NCBI GenBank assembly: GCA_905480295.1 | Contig: CAJQPW010000378.1 | Location: 1 to 52,726 of the forward strand | Length of the DNA: 52,726 nucleotides | From: an uncultured Rhizobiaceae group bacterium | GTDB lineage: Bacteria > Pseudomonadota > Alphaproteobacteria > Rhizobiales > Rhizobiaceae | Reading direction: 5' to 3' | Shown: positions 44,142-51,994 of the stretch, piece by piece | Position numbering within the stretch: the stretch's first letter is position 1 | Layout: each line of letters starts with the position of its first letter | Made by a program: the position numbers and the translations under genes | The notes under the pieces: model-generated | Databases searched by the model: none | Told to the model about the DNA's origin: nothing | The model's input: the letters and a program-made list of their open reading frames with translations, nothing else

Positions 44142-44723
44142 GTTGACGCCCTGATAGGCCTGATCTCCCCAAAGGGCTTCCACCCGCTGATTGCGGCCAC
44201 AACGGTAGCGGTAATATTTGTAGCGAATCGGGTTCTTGCGGTAATAATCTTGATGGTAATCTTCTGAATCGGTCCAGAATGAAGCCATTGCAATTTCCGT
44301 TGCAATTTCCTGGCCCAGCGCTTTGCCGGCGGCCTTTTTCGAAACCTGTGCGACGCTCAGTTGATCCCCATCCAAAGCATACACCGCTGTCGAATACGCA
44401 TATCCACGGTCACAGAACTGGCCGCCGCCATCGGTCGGGTCAACTGTGCGCCAAAATGTATCCAGAAGCTGATCATAACTGACCTTGGTGTCATCATAGG
44501 TAATTTTCACCGCCTCACGATGACCTTCATGATTTCGATAGGTCGGGTTTTTCAGCGATCCGCCGGTATATCCAGACACCACATCCTTCACACCTGGAAC
44601 ATGCTCAAAATCCTTTTCGATGCACCAAAAACAGCCACCGGCAAATATGGCGGTCTTTTCAGCAGCGTAGACGGCCGGGGTCAGCAGACCGGAAAAGATT
44701 GCGACAAGAAGAATCCGTTTCAT
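44130..44723 (-). CDS. msrA: Peptide methionine sulfoxide reductase MsrA, exported
   Basis: 197 residues. Reduces methionine-S-sulfoxide in oxidised proteins. Signal peptide at about 1-20 (LLVAIFSGLLTPAVYA), so a periplasmic form. Catalytic motif AGGCFWCIEKDFEHVPGV with the nucleophilic cysteine; GYTGGSLKNPTYRNHEGHREAV; QFCDRGYAYSTAVY; the C-terminal RYKYYRYRCGRNQRV supplies a recycling cysteine. Divergent from the SDR gene at 44929. Confidence 0.95.
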   Translation of the reverse strand: MKRILLVAIFSGLLTPAVYAAEKTAIFAGGCFWCIEKDFEHVPGVKDVVSGYTGGSLKNPTYRNHEGHREAVKITYDDTKVSYDQLLDTFWRTVDPTDGGGQFCDRGYAYSTAVYALDGDQLSVAQVSKKAAGKALGQEIATEIAMASFWTDSEDYHQDYYRKNPIRYKYYRYRCGRNQRVEALWGDQAYQGVNHGS

Positions 44724-44928
44724 AAAGTTTTCCTACTCAATTCAATTTTCCTGTATGTGACGCTGAATGGTCGTTCACTCAAGACACCAGTCAAGCAATT
44801 TGCCTCACCATCCTGTGATCAATCTGTATAGTAAAGCGCAACTGAGGGCGACATATTGAAACAGGGGACCTGATTGAAAACACTGTTTCCCCTTCGCCAC
44901 CTTTCAACACATCGAATGGATTTCTGCC

Positions 44929-45963
44929 ATGTCTGACGAAAATATCGCGCTGGTGACGGGTGCAACCGGTTATATCGCAAAACACGTGGTCCTTGAATTG
45001 TTGAAATCCGGCTATCGGGTTCGTGGGTCTCTTCGCTCCATGCATCGCGCTGATGAGGTTCGCAACGCTGTTCGACCACATCTTGATCCTGCATTTGATC
45101 TTGATGCAGCCCTTTCCTTCGTTGAGCTGGATCTCAACAGGGATGCGGGGTGGACGACAGCCCTTGAAGGCATTGATGTTCTTCTGCACACCGCATCTCC
45201 TTTTCCCATACAACTGCCGGATGATGAAAACGAACTGATCCGGCCAGCTGTCGATGGAACACTGCGGGCCCTGAACGCGGCTCAGACCACCGGGGTTAAA
45301 AGAGTGATTTTGACCTCCTCCACAGCTGCCGTCACCTATCGTGATGCGCCGGCTGACGGAGTTGAATTCAATGAAGTCGACTGGACAGATGTCGATCACC
45401 TAACGTGTCTGTCCTACGCAAAGTCAAAAACCCTGGCAGAAAGAGCAGCCTGGTCGTTTGTCGATACAGAAACTGCAGGTTTTGAGCTTACCACCATCAA
45501 TCCGGGCTTTGTGTTGGGACCACCATTGGACAAAACCATTGGCACATCCATGCAAGTGATAACGCGTCTGCTGTCTGCCCGAGATCCGGCGCTGCCCAAT
45601 CTGGGTTTTGCAACCGTCGACGTTCGTGACGTCGCCAAAATGCATGTGCGAGCGATTGACCGCAGCGCAACGCACGGTCTGCGCATATTGGCCGTCAGCG
45701 GATTCATCTGGTTTCAGGATCTGGCACGCGCGATCAAAACCGCATTCCCAAAACGGAAAATTGTCACCCGTGTGGCGCCAGACTGGCTGATTAAAGTCAT
45801 CGGCCTGTTTGACAAACAAATCCGCTCCATCACCCCCAACCTCAGCAAGACCACCAGCGTATCGAACGATCGCGCCTCTCAGCTGTTGGAAATTTCGTTC
45901 ATCCAACCCGAACAAAGCGCGGTTGATACAGCCCGGTATTTGATTGACCACAAACTGAGCTAG
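44929..45963 (+). CDS. NAD(P)-dependent extended SDR (dihydroflavonol 4-reductase-like)
   Basis: 344 residues. Extended short-chain dehydrogenase. Cofactor motif ALVTGATGYIAKHVV; substrate/NADP residues VRGSLRS; catalytic serine region LTSSTAAV and YxxxK in CLSYAKSKTLAE; NPGFVLGPPLD. It resembles dihydroflavonol/aldehyde reductases of broad specificity, and the substrate cannot be predicted. It is separated from sdhC by 138 bases. Confidence 0.88.
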   Translation: MSDENIALVTGATGYIAKHVVLELLKSGYRVRGSLRSMHRADEVRNAVRPHLDPAFDLDAALSFVELDLNRDAGWTTALEGIDVLLHTASPFPIQLPDDENELIRPAVDGTLRALNAAQTTGVKRVILTSSTAAVTYRDAPADGVEFNEVDWTDVDHLTCLSYAKSKTLAERAAWSFVDTETAGFELTTINPGFVLGPPLDKTIGTSMQVITRLLSARDPALPNLGFATVDVRDVAKMHVRAIDRSATHGLRILAVSGFIWFQDLARAIKTAFPKRKIVTRVAPDWLIKVIGLFDKQIRSITPNLSKTTSVSNDRASQLLEISFIQPEQSAVDTARYLIDHKLS

Positions 45964-46035
45964 ACAATTTGTGCCACACGTTTGCGCTGTGACAATTGGG
46001 AGCACCTCTCACTCCATCTTAGCCCATTGGCCCCC

Positions 46036-46064
46036 TTTAAATCGCAATCGGCATTGACTAGAAT
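46036..46064 (+). promoter_or_regulatory. Candidate sigma-70 promoter for sdhCDA
   Basis: TTTAAA (46036-46041) and TAGAAT (46059-46064), spacing 17. The -10 matches 5 of 6 consensus bases and the -35 matches 4 of 6. It lies 37 bases before the sdhC start in the SDR-sdhC gap. Confidence 0.4.
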
Positions 46065-46101
46065 GACAGGCGATCAGAACGGAGTTCTCTGTCGAAACAT
46101 T

Positions 46102-46512
46102 ATGTCCGATTCCCCAACCGCAACGGGTGCTGCTAAAACGCGCCCGCTTTCACCCCACCTGTCCATCTACAAACCCATACCCACCATGGTGATGTCGATC
46201 CTGCATCGAATCACTGGTGCTGCCTTATATTTTGGAACGATACTCGTCGCATGGTGGCTGATTGCGGCGGCTTCGGGTCCACAGGCCTATGCAACGGTTG
46301 AATGGTTTTTCAGCTCCATTCTTGGTCGCCTGATTCTGTTTTGTTACACCTGGGCACTGATGCACCACATGCTGGGTGGCCTCAAACATCTGGTCCAGGA
46401 CACCGGCAGTGGCCTTGAAAAGCAATTCACGACCCGCATGGCAAAGCTGCATCCTGTCGCTTCAACCCTGTTGACGATCCTGATCTGGATTGTCGGCTAT
46501 GCAGTTAGATAG
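46102..46512 (+). CDS. sdhC: Succinate dehydrogenase cytochrome b556 subunit
   Basis: 136 residues, three membrane helices. Binds haem b and ubiquinone with SdhD. Signature RPLSPHLSIYKPIPTMVMSILHRITGAAL; SILHRITG carries the conserved His and Arg and LMHHMLGGLKHLVQD the haem-ligand histidine. The ATG at 46102 fits the family N-terminus; longer in-frame starts lie in the intergenic region. sdhD follows 12 bases later. Confidence 0.95.
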   Translation: MSDSPTATGAAKTRPLSPHLSIYKPIPTMVMSILHRITGAALYFGTILVAWWLIAAASGPQAYATVEWFFSSILGRLILFCYTWALMHHMLGGLKHLVQDTGSGLEKQFTTRMAKLHPVASTLLTILIWIVGYAVR

Positions 46513-46524
46513 GAGGGCCTGATC

Positions 46525-46914
46525 GTGGCAAATCAAAACGACATGCGCACACCACTTTCCCGTGTTCGCGGGCTGGGCTCTGCACGCGAAGGCACCGAGC
46601 ACTTTTGGCGGCAGCGGCTCACCGCGATTGCCAATATTCCGCTGCTAGGCTTCTTTATTTTTGTGGTTGTGAAGCTCAATGGGGCTGGCCACGCGGAACT
46701 GGTGGCCTATCTGTCCCAACCCTGGGTCGCCATTATAATGCTGATCGTGCTCGGTTCGGGCATCTATCACATGAAGCTCGGCATGCAGGTGATAATAGAA
46801 GATTATGTTCATGGCGGCAGCGGCAAACTTTTGCTGATCGCCAACACATTTTTTGCAATCGCGTTGGCCACCGCCTGTGGTTTTGCAATCCTCAAACTCG
46901 GCTTTGGAGGCTGA
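46525..46914 (+). CDS. sdhD: Succinate dehydrogenase membrane anchor subunit
   Basis: 129 residues, three membrane helices, GTG start behind AGGAGGG (46511-46517). N-terminal [29 protein letters not shown] is the family motif; the histidine in [19 protein letters not shown] is the expected haem ligand and the Asp-Tyr the quinone site. sdhA starts 7 bases after the stop. Confidence 0.95.
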   Translation: MANQNDMRTPLSRVRGLGSAREGTEHFWRQRLTAIANIPLLGFFIFVVVKLNGAGHAELVAYLSQPWVAIIMLIVLGSGIYHMKLGMQVIIEDYVHGGSGKLLLIANTFFAIALATACGFAILKLGFGG

Positions 46915-46921
46915 ATATTCG

Positions 46922-48748
46922 ATGGCTAAATCGCCAAAATCTGCAAATTCGACGGCCAACAGTGCCTATACCTTTATCGACCATACCATTGATGTTTGTG
47001 TCGTCGGTGCAGGCGGAGCCGGATTGCGCGCAACATTGGGTTCGGCGCAAGCCGGATTGAAAACGGCCTGCATCACCAAAGTATTTCCAACCCGTTCTCA
47101 CACTGTCGCCGCTCAAGGTGGTGTTGCCGCTTCCCTTGGCAACATGGGTAAAGACAGCTGGCAATGGCACATGTATGACACGGTGAAGGGATCCGACTGG
47201 CTCGGCGACCAGGACGCGATTGAATATCTGTGTCGCGAAGCCCCGAAAGCGGTATATGAGCTCGATCACTTCGGCGTGCCATTTTCCCGCACCGAAGAAG
47301 GCAAAATCTATCAACGCCCGTTCGGTGGCATGACCACTGAATTTGGTGAAGGCCCCCCGGCGCAGCGCACCTGTGCCGCAGCTGACCGCACCGGCCACGC
47401 CATGTTGCACACCCTTTATGGCCAGAGCCTCAGATATGATGCGGAATTCTATATCGAATTTTTTGCCATTGATCTGATCATGGAAGACGGTGCCTGCCGC
47501 GGTGTCATAGCAATGGACCTTGCCACCGGAGAAATGCATCGCTTCCGCGCCCATAAGACAATTCTCGCGACCGGCGGATACGGACGGGCCTATTTCTCGT
47601 GTACTTCGGCCCATACCTGTACCGGTGACGGCAACGCCATGGTGTTGCGTGCCGGCCTGCCGCTGCAGGATATGGAATTTATCCAGTTCCATCCCACCGG
47701 TATTTATGGCGCCGGCTGCCTGATCACAGAAGGGTCGCGCGGTGAAGGTGGCTATCTGGTCAATTCTGAAGGCGAGCGGTTTATGGAACGCTATGCTCCG
47801 TCGGTGAAGGACCTTGCGCCCCGCGATATGGTATCACGGTCCATGACGATGGAGATTCGTGAAGGCCGCGGTGTAGGGCCAAAGAACGACCATATCTTCC
47901 TGCACCTTGATCATCTCGATCCTGAATTACTGGCTGAACGCCTGCCGGGCATCTCTGAATCCGCGCGCATATTTGCCGGTGTCGATGTGACCCGTGATCC
48001 AATCCCGGTGATCCCAACCGTGCATTACAATATGGGCGGTATTCCCACCAATTATCACGGCGAAGTGCTCAACAAGGTCGATGGCGATCCCGACAAAATT
48101 GTGCCCGGACTGATGGCGGTCGGTGAGGCAGCATGCGTCTCGGTACACGGCGCCAATCGCCTGGGTTCAAATTCGCTGATCGACCTGGTTGTTTTTGGCA
48201 GGGCAGCAGGCCTGCGCTGTCAGGAAACCGTGCGCGCGGGCGAAAACCATGCGCCACTCCCGGCAGGGGCTGGAGACATGGCGCTGTCGCGCCTCGATCA
48301 TTTCCGTCATGCCAAGGGTGACACCCCCACCGCCCAGCTGCGGGATGCCATGCAGGAAACCATGCAGACCAATTGTGCAGTGTTCCGCACCACGGAAATT
48401 CTGGAAGAAGGTCAGAAAAAGATTTCTGATGTCTGGTCATCATCCGATGATATTTCCGTCGAAGACCGTGGTTTGATCTGGAACACTGATCTCGTTGAGA
48501 CCCTGGAGTTCGATAATCTGATTGCCCAGGCCGTGGTTACGGTTGAATCTGCAGCAAATCGCAAGGAATCAAGGGGCGCCCATGCCCATGAGGATCATCC
48601 CGACCGTGACGACAAAAACTGGATGCATCACACCCTTGCCTATGCCGACACTGATACACGCAAAGTCAAGCTCGATGACCGTCCGGTCCATACCTACACG
48701 ATGAGCAACGAAGTCAGCTATATCAAACCGAAGGCTCGGGTTTACTAG
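46922..48748 (+). CDS. sdhA: Succinate dehydrogenase flavoprotein subunit
   Basis: 608 residues. Oxidises succinate to fumarate. FAD-binding [19 protein letters not shown]; the covalent-FAD histidine in [14 protein letters not shown]; active-site [21 protein letters not shown] and RPRD-equivalent [24 protein letters not shown]. The C-terminus ends [14 protein letters not shown] decayed copy of this tail lies about 740 bases downstream. In most relatives sdhB follows directly; here two lysozyme genes on the other strand intervene. Confidence 0.98.
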   Translation: MAKSPKSANSTANSAYTFIDHTIDVCVVGAGGAGLRATLGSAQAGLKTACITKVFPTRSHTVAAQGGVAASLGNMGKDSWQWHMYDTVKGSDWLGDQDAIEYLCREAPKAVYELDHFGVPFSRTEEGKIYQRPFGGMTTEFGEGPPAQRTCAAADRTGHAMLHTLYGQSLRYDAEFYIEFFAIDLIMEDGACRGVIAMDLATGEMHRFRAHKTILATGGYGRAYFSCTSAHTCTGDGNAMVLRAGLPLQDMEFIQFHPTGIYGAGCLITEGSRGEGGYLVNSEGERFMERYAPSVKDLAPRDMVSRSMTMEIREGRGVGPKNDHIFLHLDHLDPELLAERLPGISESARIFAGVDVTRDPIPVIPTVHYNMGGIPTNYHGEVLNKVDGDPDKIVPGLMAVGEAACVSVHGANRLGSNSLIDLVVFGRAAGLRCQETVRAGENHAPLPAGAGDMALSRLDHFRHAKGDTPTAQLRDAMQETMQTNCAVFRTTEILEEGQKKISDVWSSSDDISVEDRGLIWNTDLVETLEFDNLIAQAVVTVESAANRKESRGAHAHEDHPDRDDKNWMHHTLAYADTDTRKVKLDDRPVHTYTMSNEVSYIKPKARVY

Positions 48749-48801
48749 TCGGAGCCCGGGCTATCTGACCCGCGAAATCAGCATGCAGCTGCCGACAGCC
48801 G

Positions 48802-49362
48802 TCACCGGTTTGCCAAAAGATCTTCCAGGACGGTCTGCACGGCGATGGGTCGTTTGCTATCGGGATCAGGATAGTATGTCGGCTTGCTGACGCTGTATTC
48901 CTTGACCGTGCCGTCGTTCGACCAGACGCCGTCGAAAAACAGGGCACATTCGCAGGTACGTCGACCGATGATCTGGGCAGGTTTACGCCAATTCATGATG
49001 GAAATTCGAGCCGCTTCGATCTCACCGTCCTTCCATTCCTGCACCCAGTCGGCTTTGCTGAGGCCACCTGTGTTGTATTGAAAAGAAAGCGCTGCACCAA
49101 ATTGGCATTCGCTCAAAGGGTAACCATCAAAGCAGGCATTCACGGCGGGAATATAGTTTTCATGCAAGACCCGCAGAAACACTTCCAGACACCATCGCAG
49201 GGTTTGTGGGTTGTCTTGATAGCGCGGCAAAATCCGATGCCCGGAATATTCGGTAATTCCGACACCCCAGGTCCACACATCAACACTATCACGGTAAGCT
49301 TCGCGAACTATTGCCTCATGGGACAGAATTTCCAGGGCAATTCGTGTTGTCAGCAAATTCAA
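48802..49362 (-). CDS. GH24-type (phage-like) lysozyme, copy 1
   Basis: 186 residues. T4-lysozyme-like muramidase: Glu16 ([12 protein letters not shown]), Asp25 and Thr31 (DVWTWGVGIT) match the spacing of T4 Glu11, Asp20 and Thr26. Further motifs are [17 protein letters not shown] and [15 protein letters not shown]. There is no signal peptide, so export would need a holin or another route. The TTG at 49362 is chosen because it aligns with the start of copy 2 and gives the same length; an upstream GTG (49392) is possible. About 71% identical to copy 2 by hand alignment, without gaps. It lies head-on to sdhA, with 53 bases between the two stops. Confidence 0.88.
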   Translation of the reverse strand: MNLLTTRIALEILSHEAIVREAYRDSVDVWTWGVGITEYSGHRILPRYQDNPQTLRWCLEVFLRVLHENYIPAVNACFDGYPLSECQFGAALSFQYNTGGLSKADWVQEWKDGEIEAARISIMNWRKPAQIIGRRTCECALFFDGVWSNDGTVKEYSVSKPTYYPDPDSKRPIAVQTVLEDLLANR

Positions 49363-49440
49363 ATTTTTTCCCTGTTTCAAACGTTGGAACACTCAAACTC
49401 GACGTTACGGTCGACGCTCATTTGTCAATTTCAATCGGCC

Positions 49441-49492
49441 ACTACCCCATGACAGTCAGCTATATCAAATTCGAGAATCAGGTCCACCAGTC
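49441..49492 (+). pseudogene. Decayed copy of the sdhA 3' end
   Basis: GTCAGCTATATCAAA at 49455-49469 is identical to 48713-48727 inside sdhA (codons for VSYIK). Identity continues at 13 of the next 23 positions, mostly with C/T changes, up to and past the position of the sdhA stop (TAG in sdhA, CAG here). Upstream, CTACxCxATGA is shared once a 6-base gap is allowed. It lies between the two lysozyme copies at nearly the same distance from the lysozyme stop as in the sdhA copy (about 100 versus 90 bases). Confidence 0.7.
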
Positions 49493-49555
49493 TTCGACGC
49501 TGCCAACTGAAAATTGCAATCTGGAAACTACAGCAGCATTTCAATTGGAACGCTT

Positions 49556-50116
49556 TCAGCAGTGTGGCAACAGGTCTTCCAGAACAGCGCTGACAGCAAC
49601 AGTTCGAAGGCTTTTCGGATCTGGCTTATTGGAAGGTTTGCTGACAAGGCATTCTCTGATCGTGCCGTCATTTGACCATACACCATCAAAGAACAATGCA
49701 CATTCGCGGCTACGGCGGTGGACAATCTGGGGTGGCTTGCACCATTTCATGAACGAGGCTCGCGCAGCCTCATCATCGCCCTGTTTCCATTCCCGAACCC
49801 AGCTGGCTTCACTCAAACCACCCGTATTGTACTGAAACGAAAGAGCGGCCCCGAACTGGCTTTCACTCAACGGGTGCCCCCTGAAACAGTCTTCCACCGC
49901 CGGCATATAGTTCTCCCGCAAAACCCGCAGATAAACCTCCAGGCACCATCGCAGGGTTTGCGGGCGGTCCTGATACCTTTGCACATGTGTATGGCCTGAC
50001 GAATCGGTCACCCCCACTCCCCAGGCCCATACATCACCACCATCGCGGTAGGCTTCACGCACAATCGCCTCATGAGCCAAAATTTCCATGGCAATGCGCG
50101 CGGTTAACTTGTTCAA
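49556..50116 (-). CDS. GH24-type (phage-like) lysozyme, copy 2, catalytic threonine replaced
   Basis: 186 residues, TTG start with GGGGAAG six bases upstream. Same fold and motifs as copy 1: Glu16 ([12 protein letters not shown]) and Asp25 are kept, but the third active-site position reads Ala31 ([10 protein letters not shown]) where copy 1 and T4 lysozyme have Thr. [17 protein letters not shown] and [15 protein letters not shown] are intact and there is no frameshift, so it is still under protein-level constraint. There is no signal peptide. Divergent from sdhB, with 150 bases between the two start codons. Confidence 0.86.
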   Translation of the reverse strand: MNKLTARIAMEILAHEAIVREAYRDGGDVWAWGVGVTDSSGHTHVQRYQDRPQTLRWCLEVYLRVLRENYMPAVEDCFRGHPLSESQFGAALSFQYNTGGLSEASWVREWKQGDDEAARASFMKWCKPPQIVHRRSRECALFFDGVWSNDGTIRECLVSKPSNKPDPKSLRTVAVSAVLEDLLPHC

Positions 50117-50195
50117 CTCACTTCCCCAACTTCAAACGTCGTATCGCGAAAGCACGATGCGACAATAAATGCACCCCTACAACCTTCAGCCAACT

Positions 50196-50219
50196 TGCCA
50201 AGCATGCAGACACTTGGCA
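50196..50219. promoter_or_regulatory. Inverted repeat in the lysozyme-sdhB divergent region
   Basis: TGCCAAG (50196-50202) and CTTGGCA (50213-50219), perfect 7-bp arms around ten bases. It lies 48 bases before the sdhB ATG and 80 bases upstream of the copy 2 lysozyme start, a fitting site for an operator of either gene. Weak -35/-10-like sequences (TTTACT at 50224, TAAGAT at 50245, spacing 15) follow it on the plus strand. Confidence 0.4.
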
Positions 50220-50266
50220 TGAGTTTACTTGTCATTCTTTCATGTAAGATACAGGCGATTGTCGCA

Positions 50267-51052
50267 ATGGTTGAACTTGCCCTCCCAAAAAATTCTCGAA
50301 TTGAAGACGGGAAGGTTTGGACCAAAATTACTTCCGACCAGGCTGCGCCGTCGCGGGACTTTAAAATTTACCGCTGGTCTCCGGATGATGAGGGAAATCC
50401 GCGTGTCGATACCTATACGGTAAACACGGATGATTGTGGGCCGATGGTGCTTGATGCCCTGATCTGGATCAAAGCAAATGTTGATCCGACGCTGACCTTT
50501 CGCCGGTCCTGCCGGGAAGGGATTTGCGGCTCCTGCGCGATGAACATTGACGGGACCAATACGCTTGCCTGCACGAAGGGCATGGATGAAGTTGACGGCA
50601 TGATCAAGATCTATCCCTTACCGCATATGCCGGTGGTTAAGGACCTTGTTCCGGATCTCACCAATTTTTATGCACAGCACCGGTCGATCGAACCGTATTT
50701 GAAAACGGTGACCCCAAAGCCCGAGAAGGAATGGCAGCAAAGCCCGGAAGACCGGGAAAAACTGGATGGACTATATGAGTGTATCCTGTGTGCGTGCTGC
50801 TCCACATCCTGTCCGTCATACTGGTGGAACGGGGACCGCTATCTTGGTCCGGCAACGCTGTTGCAGGCCTATCGCTGGCTGATCGATTCCCGGGATGAAG
50901 CAACCGGTGAACGGCTCGACAGCCTGGAAGACCCCTTCCGCCTCTACCGTTGCCATACGATCATGAACTGCGCACAGGCCTGCCCAAAAGGCCTCAATCC
51001 GGCCAAGGCAATTGCGGAAATTAAAAAGATGATGGTTGAACGTCGCGTCTGA
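50267..51052 (+). CDS. sdhB: Succinate dehydrogenase iron-sulphur subunit
   Basis: 261 residues. Carries electrons from FAD to quinone. [2Fe-2S] ligands in [16 protein letters not shown] and LACT; [4Fe-4S] [16 protein letters not shown]; [3Fe-4S] [18 protein letters not shown]. The ATG at 50267 gives [12 protein letters not shown], the family N-terminus; an in-frame TTG at 50195 would add 24 unlikely residues. It is separated from sdhA by 1,518 bases containing two opposite-strand genes, so it probably needs its own promoter or very long read-through. Confidence 0.97.
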   Translation: MVELALPKNSRIEDGKVWTKITSDQAAPSRDFKIYRWSPDDEGNPRVDTYTVNTDDCGPMVLDALIWIKANVDPTLTFRRSCREGICGSCAMNIDGTNTLACTKGMDEVDGMIKIYPLPHMPVVKDLVPDLTNFYAQHRSIEPYLKTVTPKPEKEWQQSPEDREKLDGLYECILCACCSTSCPSYWWNGDRYLGPATLLQAYRWLIDSRDEATGERLDSLEDPFRLYRCHTIMNCAQACPKGLNPAKAIAEIKKMMVERRV

Positions 51053-51156
51053 GCAACGCGCCGATTCAATCTGGCATCAAGCCTTCATACTGCGGTTTCT
51101 GGCAGATCTTCATTCACAGCAATCTTTGACACATCGCTTGTCGTCTGCTGGAGGGC

Positions 51157-51180
51157 AATCTAATCTTTGCTGGTTAGATT
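51157..51180. repeat. Inverted repeat upstream of the YeaQ-type gene
   Basis: AATCTAA (51157-51163) and TTAGATT (51174-51180), perfect 7-bp arms, ten-base loop, 22 bases before the start codon. It could be an operator or a hairpin at the 5' end of the mRNA. A consensus TTGACA lies at 51126-51131 but has no convincing -10 partner. Confidence 0.35.
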
Positions 51181-51201
51181 CAATTAGCATGGGACGATAA
51201 T

Positions 51202-51459
51202 ATGGGCCTCGAGAGTTTATTGGTTTTCCTTTTGGTCGGCGGAGTTGCCGGCTGGCTGGCTGGACAGATTATGAAAGGCTTTGGTTTTGGTCTGATCGGC
51301 CATATCGTTGTCGGCATCATCGGAGCCTTCGTCGCCGGTTTTGTTCTGCCCATAATCGGCGTTTCCATCGGTGGTGGCATTATCGGGTCGATCATTCATG
51401 CCACGATTGGTGCGGTCATTTTGTTGTTTGTGATTGGCCTGGTTCGCAAGGGCCGCTAG
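51202..51459 (+). CDS. GlsB/YeaQ/YmgE family membrane protein
   Basis: 85 residues, three glycine-rich membrane helices: LLVFLLVGGVAGWLAGQI, GLIGHIVVGIIGAFVAGFVLPIIG and GGGIIGSIIHATIGAVILLFVIGLV. It ends in the positively charged VRKGR. This matches the transglycosylase-associated / GlsB family, often induced by general stress. Mechanism is not established. It stands alone between sdhB and the TerB-like gene. Confidence 0.9.
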   Translation: MGLESLLVFLLVGGVAGWLAGQIMKGFGFGLIGHIVVGIIGAFVAGFVLPIIGVSIGGGIIGSIIHATIGAVILLFVIGLVRKGR

Positions 51460-51517
51460 CCTTTTACCCCGTCATGTTTAAACTGGGGCCTTGGCTTTTT
51501 CCAAAAGGGGGCTCGAC

Positions 51518-51976
51518 TTGGCCTTTATCGATCAGATTAAATCTCTTCTCGGTCTGAAAGAGGCCGGCAAAGATGACAATGCGGTGTCCTTTGACAAGAA
51601 GCTCGCCGCCGCCGCTCTGATGGTTCATGTCATTGCTGCCGATGGCATCATCACCCGGGACGAAGAAGACCGTCTCAGCGCTGTTTTAAAAGAGCATTAC
51701 ACGGTTTCCGATGCTGAAGCGGAAACGTTATTCAACGCCGCAAAACTGGCACAAAACGACGCCGTCGATATCTATCGATTCACCAGCATCTTAAAGAGCG
51801 AAATGGACGAAAGCGAACGCCTGGCGCTGGTCGAAGACCTGTGGGAAATGGTTTACGCAGACGGCGAAGTGCACGAGTTTGAAGACAATGTCGTTTGGCG
51901 GGTGGCAGAATTAATTGGAATTCAGGCGCGCGAACGCATGGTTCTTAAACAAAGGGTTCTTGCCAGACGCAGTTGA
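51518..51976 (+). CDS. TerB-like (tellurite resistance protein B family) protein
   Basis: 152 residues, all-helical. Acidic metal-binding-type motifs ALMVHVIAADGIITRDEEDRL and EMVYADGEVHEFEDNVVWRVAELIGI are the two TerB repeats. TTG at 51518 is proposed because AAGGGGG (51505-51511) lies six bases before it; a TTG nine codons upstream is the alternative. No other ter genes are present, so a role in tellurite resistance is not implied. Confidence 0.85.
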   Translation: MAFIDQIKSLLGLKEAGKDDNAVSFDKKLAAAALMVHVIAADGIITRDEEDRLSAVLKEHYTVSDAEAETLFNAAKLAQNDAVDIYRFTSILKSEMDESERLALVEDLWEMVYADGEVHEFEDNVVWRVAELIGIQARERMVLKQRVLARRS

Positions 51977-51994
51977 CCGTCTCAAACTCATTTC

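Noticed and set aside
44764..44777. TetR-operator-like sequence TGAATGGTCGTTCA between msrA and the SDR gene
   Set aside because: Only 10 of 14 positions are symmetric and no TetR gene is nearby; this is too weak to call.
51126..51131. Perfect TTGACA before the YeaQ-type gene
   Set aside because: No acceptable -10 hexamer at 15-19 bases, so not called as a promoter.
51518..51976. TerB-like gene as part of a tellurite or phage-defence ter cluster
   Set aside because: No TerA, TerC, TerD, TerE or TerZ partners are present; an isolated TerB-fold protein is common in alphaproteobacteria.
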